Program-made: the position numbers and the translations under genes | The notes under the pieces: generated by a model | Databases searched by the model: none | Seen by the model: the letters and a program-made list of their open reading frames with translations, nothing else | What the model was told of the DNA's origin: nothing | Source: Brevipalpus yothersi | Taxonomy: Eukaryota; Arthropoda; Arachnida; Trombidiformes; Tenuipalpidae | Length of the DNA stretch: 64,000 bases | Direction of reading: 5' to 3' | NCBI GenBank assembly: GCA_003956705.1 | Contig: QZCP01000185.1 | Span: 1-64,000 of the forward strand | Shown here: positions 30,113 through 41,200 of the stretch, piece by piece | How positions within the stretch are numbered: position 1 is the first letter of the stretch | Layout of the letters: each line of letters opens with the position of its first letter

Positions 30113-30118
30113 AATAAA
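30113..30118 (+). terminator. AATAAA, probable poly(A) signal of the ABC transporter
   Basis: The hexamer begins 43 bp after the stop codon in sense orientation. Confidence 0.6.
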
Positions 30119-31971
30119 GTCAAATGCACTTCAAAGCCAAGCTTATCATATTTTGATGTGAAATTTTATCAGATAACGTTTGCTATCAACGCTTGTCTTT
30201 GATTGTGCTAAAGCACATGTTTTGCAACACATGCAGATGGAAGGCAGGAATGTTTGATGAATTGACTTATGTCATAAGAACAGACCATTTTTTATCCAAG
30301 TATTCATCAGACAGATCAGCTACTATCCATCATGATAGAAAGTCTCACATACCTCCACTAAAATTTTGGGATTTCATGCCCCATGCATGCTGTATATAAC
30401 AATTTCTTCTTCTATGAACAAGATCAGGAAATCGAATGAAAAATCAATACAAGCATTACCTCTTTGAATTAAGCCTCCTCTCTCTAATCTTTCAATGATC
30501 AACAATTTCTGATAATTTTTCCAATTTTTAGATGGGGATTAGTAATAGAAAAAGCTAGTATCCCCATGCGAATGCTGTGCAAGTTGCTTCAAGGTTTACT
30601 AGAAATTTTTTTGGTTTTGCATTTCCAGGAAAAAGTAGGAAAACTCTAGAAGAGTAAGCATTCAGCATTGATATTTCGACCCAAGTTTTATTAAAAGAAG
30701 CTTCTAAGATCTTAGATAAACCGCGTCAGATATAGTTTTCAAGTTCTAACTGAAATCTGTAACTATGGATAAAGTAATCTTCAGAATATTCGCTGAGTTT
30801 AGGTATCATGTTGAAGAAGATCATACATGTAGATGATGGAGGAAAGGATTTCTTTGAATTGAGAGAAAACTACTCATCCGCCACAAGATAATGCAGAATG
30901 CTTCAAATTCATAAGTTTTTCATAGTATTTGGAAAGAGAGTGAGAGAGAGAGAGAGAACAGTTGGAGAAGGATTCAAGATAAAAGTGATGAATATAATCG
31001 AGTTAGATTTGGATAATTACTCCATTTCTTCTACGATCATCATAATCGATTCGATCCTCAGATAATTACCAGAATACAAACTTTGTATGATCTGATTATC
31101 GAAAAACTCTACGATACAAATCCCTTGATAAGAATTTCGATCCAAATTGCAGAGTATAAATCTGATTTCCCAAATTGTAAGGGAATCATTTTGATGGATC
31201 TAACAAACAATTTCAAGGCTCGGCACGTCATTAGGTTTAACTAATGATCTTTTTGGTTTGACCATATTCGCTGCACTACCTTATCTATGTGCTATCAAGT
31301 CTATGAGGTTTTCGATCATTTTTTCCTTGAAATCGATGAAAAGAGACAAACTTGTAGGTTAATTCAATTAGCAAGAGTCTTTGAAAATCAATTGCATTGG
31401 AGAGAAACTGATAATTGAATAATTCTTCTCTACAATCAATTAATAAACTTCTGTTTCATTTGTTCATTTTTCTTCTTTTTTCTCATCTTTTTTCTTTTCT
31501 CCAAAAACATGTAAAGCCTTCAGGTTTTACCTCACCTTGCAAACTAAAAATTTTCACACAATAAATCATTAGAATTGCCCTCAAGCAACCGATGTGAAAA
31601 TTATTTTCTCTAGTAAAATATTGGGAATTTGTTAATTTAGGTCTTGTGATTAACGATGAGAGGCGATAGAATAAGCAAAGCATCCCAATTCTATGGAACT
31701 GATTGGAGGCTCAATCAGTGCCACGAGTGAGCTTGCAATTATCGAGAATCGATTAATATTTATCATTAAAAATGTTCTCAAACCAAGTTATCGGGAGAAA
31801 GAGAAAACTCTAACATTTAGAGATATTTTATCGAGGCAAAATAAGCAAGTCTTAACATTTGTGTTTCAACTCTAGCAAGTATCACTTCAAACTCATATAC
31901 ACTTTTACATTTTCACCACGAAAATTTTCAGTTTTTGTTCTATCTGCTCAGTTATCCCAACAACCACCAAT
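30119..31971. other. intergenic, ABCH transporter to DCXR
   Basis: AT-rich sequence with a short GA tract (about 30939-30957). No gene recognised. A CAG at 31929-31931 after a T-rich run could be the acceptor of a 5' UTR intron of the reductase gene. Confidence 0.55.
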
Positions 31972-32706
31972 ATGGAAGTTGTTATGACTGGTAAAAAAGC
32001 CCTGGTCACCGGTGGATCAAGAGGAATTGGCAAAGAAGTGGTAAAAGCTCTCAGTAAAGCTGGATGTCAAGTTTGGGTTGTGTGTATTTTGAAAGATGAG
32101 ATGGAGAAATTGAAATCCGAAATACCATCGGTGGTCACTGCGTATTGTGATCTAAGTGATTGGGATGAAACTGAGAGAGTTCTTGGTGCCCTGCCACCAA
32201 TGGATTATTTGGTCAATAATGCTGGAATTGCTGATGGTCAAGGGGTTGGAGAGGTGACCAACGAACGTTTCGATGTGGTGATGAATATTAATGTGAAAAG
32301 TGTGATTCACATCTCCCAGATTGTGATCAAAAAGATGAAAGAATCTGGAATACGTGGATCGATTGTAAATTTGGCCAGTTATGCGGCCAAAAAGATGTAT
32401 CCAGGAGCGGTCACCTATTGTTGTGCGAAAATTTGTGTGGATCATTTGACTCGAGCATTTGCCAAAACGTATGCTGCTGATGGAATACGAGTGAATGCTG
32501 TCAATCCATACATTGTCAAAACTGATATGGGCAAGCATTTTGAAGCCTTGGTCAGCCAATTTGAGCCGGAAGAGAAAATTCCTCTCAATGGTCGATACAT
32601 TTTCCCGGAAGAAATAGCCAAGTGTATTTTTTTCCTGCTCAGCGATTGGTCATCAATGGTCACTGGTGAAACTCTTCGAATTGATGGTGGTATGTGGCTA
32701 GTTTAG
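31972..32706 (+). CDS. DCXR: L-xylulose / dicarbonyl reductase (SDR family)
   Basis: An intronless gene of 244 aa, the same length as human DCXR. The cofactor motif is TGGSRGIG (13-20), followed by NNAG (82-85) and the catalytic set Asn107, Ser136, Tyr149 and Lys153. These fall at the same residue numbers as in the human enzyme. The family reduces L-xylulose to xylitol and alpha-dicarbonyls such as diacetyl with NADPH in the cytosol, in the uronate cycle and carbonyl detoxification. The C terminus (GETLRIDGGMWLV) matches the family tail that packs in the tetramer. Because SDRs are promiscuous, the substrate is inferred. AATAAA lies 147 bp after the stop. Intronless structure among intron-rich neighbours could reflect retroposition or intron loss. 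Confidence 0.92.
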   Translation: MEVVMTGKKALVTGGSRGIGKEVVKALSKAGCQVWVVCILKDEMEKLKSEIPSVVTAYCDLSDWDETERVLGALPPMDYLVNNAGIADGQGVGEVTNERFDVVMNINVKSVIHISQIVIKKMKESGIRGSIVNLASYAAKKMYPGAVTYCCAKICVDHLTRAFAKTYAADGIRVNAVNPYIVKTDMGKHFEALVSQFEPEEKIPLNGRYIFPEEIAKCIFFLLSDWSSMVTGETLRIDGGMWLV

Positions 32707-32852
32707 AGAATTGTATTCCAAGCAGTTCTGAAAACTTATTTTCTGACGTTCGTGTAGATTTTTAGGGTTTTTAGTGTTCTAATGATTAGTGTTCTAGTGT
32801 TAATGGTAGGATAGAAGGTAAACTCGCACCGCATTCAATATTGAAACACTGT

Positions 32853-32858
32853 AATAAA
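32853..32858 (+). terminator. AATAAA, probable DCXR poly(A) signal
   Basis: Sense-strand hexamer about 147 bp downstream of the stop codon. Confidence 0.55.
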
Positions 32859-34182
32859 TCTTTTGATCGCGCTACTAGATTCTCTCTGCAAATTTGAGAG
32901 CTCAGTGAAACTCAATAAAATTCACTCCTCACATCAACTAAAAAATTTCGAATCATTTTTTGAGTTATTTGGAAAATTGAGAGAAAGTATGAGTTAGTTT
33001 TCCCATTCATTTGGAGTGAAATTAATCTTGTGAGCAAATTAACAAACAATGGATTGTTTTCGGGGGGTTAAAATTTCGAAATAAAAACTTCTGTTCATCT
33101 TTTGAGTAGTAGTACTTCATAAAGAATGCCTGAAATTACCATGAAATTAGGTTTCCCAGGGTTACTTTAAGTGAAATGATTTTTATTTGAGAAGCAATTG
33201 GCTACTTGGACTCAAATTACGAAATATTCAAGTGACTCGATGAGAATTGAACTTTCTACGGTTAGAATTCGTGATATATCATCACTTTTGTTGGGGTAGA
33301 TGTTCGAATACTTAAAAATTCGTTGGCCAAGCACCACTGAGTATTCAAATCACTTAATTCTAGTTGTAACACATATTCTCTCGATTTTGAAGGATTTCAG
33401 AGAAATTCTGTTGGAAAAATTTGATAAAATCGACTTACTTGCAAGAGCAACAAGATATTATTATATCCTGAATAATTCTAATTCAATTGATCTTGCTTCA
33501 ATTCAAAATTAAATACTGATTCAAGAACTCTCAGATTAACCAGAGCGTTGACTAAAATAGTGAAAAAGGACCAAAAGGATCTCACGAATCATTTTCACGA
33601 AATGATCAATTTGATTAGCTAAAAGTGTGTCTACTGAATTTGTGCATTTTGCTCATGAAAAACATTCAATAACTTAGGCCCCGGCTTTGTTCGAATTTTT
33701 TCTGGAAAGCCCAAGTTCACATTGATTCTATGACCAGAAGCTTCCGTTTATTAAAGAAATTTTGAACTGATTTTCTTCTCATAGCAAATGCACGAACTCA
33801 TAATAGACATCCTGACATGAGAATTCAACATGCATTTTAAATGAAAGACACTGACGATTTGAGACATTTTATTGAATTTTTTTACTAATTTTTAGCTACT
33901 CTGAACTCTAAATGGCCAATCTCTACCATCCCGAGTGTCTTAATTGACTGTCAGAAAGTATTGAATAGACTATAATGTCTATTTTTGTCTAAAAATCAGC
34001 AAGTCAATTGTCTGAAATTAGTTAATATGTAATTAAACTTTATTTCAACCAAGAATCTTCGCCGAGATTTGGCTTCAAAATTCGTTTAATCCATTTTAGT
34101 TGGATTGATGACCTTCTTTCAGAGGGATTATCAAGTATCATCATCATTCCATCAAAAAAAGATTCTGTAGAGTTGGGCTGAG
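32859..34182. other. convergent intergenic region, DCXR / WDR54
   Basis: AT-rich sequence without a recognisable gene. It contains the WDR54 3' UTR, with a minus-strand AATAAA at 34044-34039. Confidence 0.55.
34039..34044 (-). terminator. AATAAA, probable WDR54 poly(A) signal
   Basis: TTTATT on plus reads AATAAA on minus, about 139 bp after the WDR54 stop. Confidence 0.5.
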
Positions 34183-35529
34183 TCAGTCCATTTTTTTATA
34201 GCAAAAAATTTTAGTATTATCATAACCAGAAATAGCCAAGTAATTTCCTTGTTTATCCATGAACACTACTCCAACTCCAATTAGGTTGGGGAAACGAATC
34301 GAGGTGTGAAGATTTATCTAAGAACATGAGAAGAAAACATTTAGAATTTTGGTGAAAATTGTTACCAAATTGACCCACAGTATTGTCAAGTTCCCACAAT
34401 CGAACGATCGTGTCCTCAGAGCAAGAGACTACCTGAGAAAAAAATACGATCAATATCATGAAATTATGATCTGATAAGTGTGTTTCTCTCTAATTAAGAT
34501 TTATCAACTCACCAATCCAGAACTTTCAGCTACATCCATGGAAGGAATCCACTTAGAATGTGCACTGACTTCAGCTAGTGTAGTTTTTTTCTGTAGATCG
34601 TAGAGACGAATATGACCAGAACTTCGACCAACAAGCAATATTTGATTGTACAATTTTACTGTTGAAACTGAAAATCTAAGCAATACATATTTTTAAGTAA
34701 TTTAGATTGAATCTTTGACTCTTGGTAACTCACGGATTCAACTCATCGAATTGAGCCCAGAAAACTAAATCATTTTCAGAATTTTGTCGAAATACTACTG
34801 CTCGTCCTGATATATCTCCAGAAGCGATAAAAATTTCATTGGCATCGAGATCTGAAATTGTATTCTCGGTCATGGTCAGATGTGGACCTTGTTTCACTTT
34901 GATTTTTGATTCATTTCTGGTCAGCACTAATCGGATTAGAGTATTGTTGGACTGCACACAGAATAATGAGCCCAGTAAATAGGCAATTCCTTTTGGTCTA
35001 CCGAATATAACACTTCGTTCTGATGGTTTCGGCTTATCTGAAAAATTGTTCTCGTAAATTTTTGAGAGTCCATCTTTTTGAAAAATCTGCAGAACGAATA
35101 TTTTTTGCATGAAAATCATGGTTTCTCAACATTTACCATTCAATTCAATAATTATACCTTAATTGACCCATGAGTGACAACAGCTATCAAAATTGTATCC
35201 GGATCAAAATCAAAAATTTTTGCCTGCAGATTTTGGGTTAGGAAATCCAATGAAAAAGGAAAATCATAATTGAAAAACTTCAATTTATGAAAATTCATCA
35301 TTTTGAGCCTATTTACCTGTATTATGAGATCATCCGATTTAGAGTCGTCATCATTGAGATGAGCAACAGAATACTTTTCGGGCTCTGATGGACTGAATTC
35401 AATAAGAGATACACTTTGGGAATGTAAAACAGTTATATAACTTTTTATCGTAGTATTGAGTATTGACATATTAGGACCAAATGCTGAAATGGGCTCATTT
35501 AGTGGCACGGTAAAACATTGCTCATACAT
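34183..35529 (-). CDS. WDR54: WD repeat-containing protein 54
   Basis: Six exons on the minus strand: 35529-35317, 35223-35158, 35086-34734, 34675-34513, 34432-34379 and 34317-34183, giving 327 aa (human WDR54 is 334). The whole length aligns by eye. The N terminus has FTVPLNEPISAF. The middle has ISDLDANEIFIASGDISG. The last three exons carry WD-type strands with GRSSGHIRLYDLQ, SCSEDTIVRLWEL and the terminal GNYLAISGYD. The family is a single beta-propeller of poorly known function; WDR54 has been linked to receptor signalling in mammals. The first intron (35316-35224) is 93 nt with no stop in frame, so its retention would add 31 residues. The exon 5 donor was set at GTGGGT because only that phase keeps the conserved C terminus. 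It is divergent from MAPKBP1. Confidence 0.88.
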
Positions 35530-38230
35530 TGTGAATAATTTTTCGGATAAATTTCTAATACATTTTATATAATGTAACCCTGTCGATGGGGGCAGAAAAA
35601 GGTTTATTCAGGGTGAAAAAGATTGTTTTGGTAACCAATGAATTAACCTGGAGACCATCGATTTGAGAGGATGTTGGATGGACAAGTGATTGAACGGAAA
35701 AAAGCTCTTAAAAGGAAAAAAATTTTTCTCATCGAAAGTGACCATGATTTTGTATCTTCTTTTTTTAAGATTTATTGGATAAGAATACGGATTGAAAATG
35801 AATTAGTGTGAGAGTTCTGTTCTTCCTTTTTCGCCTCGTCAATCCTAACTGAGTTATAACTGTGAATGCTACGGAAGCAAAGTAACGGTAAATGATAAGT
35901 GAATTTCGGGGCATATAATTGTATTCCCTATAACATAAAAACAAGAACATTTGGGTTCCTCTCTCTTGTATCCTCATTACTAGTCTGGATAAAAGTATTC
36001 CACTAATTTGTCTGAGAAAAAGTACTTCATCAAATCAAGATTTCATCTTATACTCATCATTTCCATCCGTGTGTATGTGTTAATGACAATTGTGACCTAC
36101 TCAACATTCATTTGATCATTTTCTCATTTACAAATTCCCTCGAAAAAGGTACTAATTGAGACGACTGTGTTTTGTTTATCTCTTTGTTGTAAATCAATGA
36201 GCCAAACATCTGAAATTGATCGATCAGTCTGATTCTTTTGTTTTATTTTTTCTTCTCTTTTATTGACTCGACGGCAGATAGTCGAAGAAAAAAATTCCAA
36301 CGTCAAATATTATAGCCTAAGGCATTATCGTGGCCTTACGAAGGACTGTGGATGAACGAATGAAAGAATGTATCAAAAAAATACATCATTTCAATGCCGT
36401 TTAGATCTTCTTTTATTTAACTTTCACCTGCTCCATACGTACCGGATCTTGAATGATTATGATTGTCTTTGTTATTCACTTATACAAATGAATTTAATTG
36501 TTGATTGTGTGTGTGTGTGAGAGAGAAAGAGAAAAATTATCTTCTCTCTGTGACTGAAAAGGTAACAAGAAGAAGATGCTACAAATGAAAGGGTAGAATT
36601 TACCACAGCAATGAAAATGATTTAGATTTAATCTACACTTTCCATCTCCCTTACATGGATCACAAGGCTATTACCACCTTGTGAACACCGTTGAAACACG
36701 ATAATGAATTACACCTTACATATCGAGGGAAGATTCGAGCGAAGACCTTGCCCAAGATCGATTTTCGATTGGGTAGAAGTTAAGAGGAAGAGAGAGAGAG
36801 AGAGAGAAACGAAAACATCCTTTCGATGACCCTGATATGTATACCCCCCATATACATAATATCTACCTACCCATGGAATCAAATTTTATCAGGCCCTGAA
36901 TAGGTCAGTTAATAGGTCACACACACAATTTCGTCGATGATTAATATCTTCATCTTATTCTCCCCCTTCTTCTTCTTCATATTCCCAGATTGAGATCAAT
37001 ATGATCCTCCAGGCATACACACTCTCTCGCACTGATATAAATCATATGCCGGGGCAAGGAGCATGATGATGATGATGGGCGAGAATTGCTGAAAAGTTTT
37101 CGGACCGACAACCGTTTTCGGGCATCTCTCAACCGGGCCATGCAAAAGTGATCTGTTTCCCCCGAAAAAAAAGAAAAAAATTTGGCCCTCATACCAGATG
37201 CCGCCAGGTTTCCGATTGAAAAAAGTTTTTTACCTGAGCTCAGGTAAAAAGCAGGTACATACACATATATTGTGGGCTGTTTAGGAAAAAAGGTTTGTTG
37301 AATAAATAATCAGCTACATTCAACTATTCAAAGCATCTCTCTCTCCACCTCATCTTCTCTCTCTCTCTCCACATCATCCTCATCACCTCTCTCTCTCTCT
37401 TCCTCTTACCTTGATTCATCTTGATATTCTATTCTCATCATCATCATTTTTACTACATCCGTGGTTGCCTTACTTACAGACTTATTATTATATATATATA
37501 TATTTTTTGTTGGCTCATAATTTAATGGTTAGCCTTTGCCATCCAGTTCACATATTGGCTTGTTAAATCACAACTCTTGTGAGATGTTTAGTCATCAACA
37601 GGAATCAAGTTAAGGTAAGTTCTCTCTCTTTCTTTTGCTTTCCTCTCTCTTTCTCTCTCCTCCACCATCAACACGGGGTGTAATCATCAACGGCGATCAG
37701 CACTTTATTTTTGAGTACCATTTTGCTCATATGTGTGTGTGTGTATGTGTGTATTTGGCTTGTCATTATCATCTTTATTTCTTATATTGTCTAGTCATAT
37801 ATCTACGTGTGTGGATATATGTATGTGTATGTGTATTAGAAAACCCCGATCTAATTCCGTTTTGTTGATTATTGCACTCTCTTGTGTGTTTACAAGCTTC
37901 AACCTTTTCATACCTTTGTACATGTATTGAACTCTACTGTGTTTAATAATCTTTTTATTTCTCTTTCCCTTTTTCTACTGTTCAAATCAAATTTGTATCC
38001 TTTTATCATCATTCAATTTGCTGGGTGAATAACCTGGATGGACCTGATTGATCATCAATATTATCATCACCTCTATCACCATCACCATCATCGTCATTGT
38101 TCATTATCATTATGATTATCTCTTTATCTCTGATTCCAATGTTGATCGGTGACGACATTCAATAACATTGAAATAAATCAACACACATACACACTCTTTT
38201 CCATTCACCAAAGACATATCAAGTACCATC
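35530..38230. other. divergent intergenic region, WDR54 / MAPKBP1
   Basis: A 2.7 kb stretch with CT/GA and GT/CA tracts and no recognised protein gene. A strong donor (TTAAG|GTAAGT) at 37614/37615 suggests a non-coding first exon of MAPKBP1, with a possible acceptor (CCAAAG) near 38212. Confidence 0.5.
37560..37614 (+). other. candidate 5' UTR exon of MAPKBP1
   Basis: The consensus donor AAG|GTAAGT ends at 37614 with no coding ORF in front of it. It lies 0.6 kb upstream of the MAPKBP1 start codon and on the same strand. The left edge is arbitrary because the transcription start is unknown. Confidence 0.3.
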
Positions 38231-41200
38231 ATGAAGCTAGATCAAGTGTTGGGATTAACTGTGACCAATAATTCGGCCCTTGATTGTGACCATAATAATG
38301 GAATTGTTGCCTATCCGGCCGGCTGTGTATCGGTTATTTATAATATACGCAAAAATAAGCAATCTCACATAGTTAATACATGTCGAAAAACAATCACATC
38401 TCTATCATTATCTCAAGATGGTCGTTATTTGGCTACCGGTGAATGTGGTCATGAGCCTTGTGTACGTATATGGAACGTGACAAGTGGCCAGCAAATTGCT
38501 GAGTCTTCAGGCCATAAGTATGGTATCAATTGTGTGGTAAGTATGACACAAAAATGAATATTTATTACTTCTTTCTTTCTCTTCTTGAATTTTCTTTTCT
38601 TTTCTTCTTCCCTTATACTCTCATGTTAGCGATTTGATCTTTAATCCTTACCTAGTAGTGCTTCATTTTGTTGTCTTCTTACTCATGACTTCTCTCTCAT
38701 GTAAGATCATTGGATGTCCAGGTTCTAGAATGTGCTTAGAACATCTCTTTGAGAAACTTTTCAGACTCATTTCTCATTCTTACCATGAGTTCTATCATCA
38801 TCTCCCCTTGATAAGGTTAGCGTCAATACAGTGGACTTAACGATAAATTTCACTATCTTTCATAACATTATCAGTTATTGCCAAAGTTATTCATGATCCC
38901 AGACGAATACGTTATGATTTCCCAGTTCTTAGTGATGTTCAATCATGATTTCCATCTATCACATCTCTTTTCTTCATGCTTCTCGGTACATTTTCTCATC
39001 CATCTCATTTGCTTATGGTAAAATCTTCTCTTTACCTCTCTAATTTTCACTTCCTTCTTCATTTGATTTTCTTTCACAATTGACAGGCATTCTCACCAAA
39101 TGGGAAGTACGTGGTCTCAGTTGGTTCCCAACATGACATGATGGTTTTTGTGTGGGATTGGCGAAATGATGTCAAAATCGCTTCCAATAAAGTGTCATGC
39201 AAAGTCAAGGCAATCTCATTCAACGAAAGTGGTGAATTTTTTGTCACAGTTGGCAATAGGCATATCAAGTATTGGTATCTTCAATATTCATCAAAATCTT
39301 CCTCACGTACAATGGACACGGCACCATTGTTAGGCCGATCAGCTATACTTGGTGATCATCGTAATAATTATTTTTGTGATGTGGCTTGTGGCAAAGGTGA
39401 ATCTCATGAGAAAACATTCGCCATCACACGATCTGGATTATTGTGCGAATTAAATATTCGCCGTTTACTCGATAAGTGGGTTGAGTTGAGAGTAAGTTTG
39501 GATTTCATCACTCCTCAATTCGTAGAAATGAAAAATTATCTCTAAGCCTGCTTTCTATTTTCTTTTCGAGGTCAACTTTTAGCTTGTTATTATTGTTTCC
39601 GTATTAATGACCTCTCAAAAATGACCAAATCAGATAAATCAGCTAAATAAGCTTTAAACTAATCTACCTTTTCTCTTAACTCCTGTTTTTTCTTCCCTTT
39701 TAGACTTCGAGTGCCAATTGCTTAAGTGTGGGACAGGGTTTGATTTGCGTTGGATGCGCTGATGGAATAATACGCTGCTTTAGTCCAACTAATTTACAAT
39801 TTGTTTGCACATTACCACGACCTCATACACTTGGTCTTGATATAGCCAAAGGTTCTGCACGAGTGGAAACTAATGGAAATATTTCCTCTTCATCACCTTC
39901 TGGGCCGAAATATCCGAGCACCATTGCTGTCACACTTGATGAAAGCAATAAAAAGATCACATCCATATACAGTGATCATAGCATGTATGTTTGGGATATT
40001 AGGGATGTGAAGCGTGTCGGCAAGTCCCGCTCTTTTCTCTACCATAGTGCCTGCATTTGGGGTGTTGATGTGAGTATTATTGATGTACCAACATTATTTT
40101 ATTGTTATTTATTTTTCAAATCTCCTCCCCCTCGATCATGATGAAACTTTCACTCTCTCTCTCTCTTCACCAAATATTGCATGTAAAATTATTATCACCA
40201 CCTGCCAGATGATATTGTTTCTTGATTGATTCCTTTTACATTGTTTTTCTCTTGAAACTTACACATTCTTCTCTTCCTCTGTCTACTTTACCATCTCAGA
40301 CATATCCGTTCTTCAGAAATAGTGCCAAACAACTTCTTCCTCCTGGAACATTCTTCACATGCTCCAGTGATGATACTGTTAGAGTATGGAGCTTGGATCC
40401 AGTGTCCTCTGGGTCTCATGGTGAAGAATATGTGTGGCGAAAAAATATATACACCCAAAATCTTCTCAAAATATTGTACATGGGCTCAGATCTCACCTAT
40501 CTATGTGATCCTGATCTAAACCCAGAAAAGACCGAGAAAGATGATACAATTTTTGATGGAAAAAATGGTGTTCGTTGCATCAAAGTATCACCTAACGGTA
40601 AACATTTGGCTTGTGGAGATAGATCTGGCAATATTCGAGTGTATGATTTTGAATCTCTCCAAGAGATCTGTAAACTAGAGGCTCATGATTCCGAAGTTTT
40701 GTGTATCGAATATTCAGAAGAGTTTGCTGGTGGGCAGTGCTTAATGGCCTCGGCCAGCCGTGATAGGCTTATTCACGTTTTTGATGTGAATAGTCAATAT
40801 TCATTCGTGCAAACATTACCCGATCATTCATCATCCATCACAGCCGTCAAGTTTGTCTTGGACCGTGATAGAAAATCACTGCAATTGATAAGTTGTGGTG
40901 CCGACAAGTCAATAATTTTCAGAAAATATGATTTTTCGAACTCATCTCATCATAATGAGGTAAACTTCCAACGTGAACATCATCTTGTGGGAAAGACCAC
41001 TCTCTATGATATGGATATTGATCATGAAAAGAGACAAATTTTAACGGCTTGTCAAGATCGTGCCGTGAGAGTGTATAATGCTGACACTGGTAAGAGTATT
41101 CATATGTTCGACGGCTCATCTGAAGGCACTGAGGGAACTCTTATCAAGGTTAGCATTGATCCTGGCAATTTATTTGTTGCCACAAGTTGTACGGACAAGA

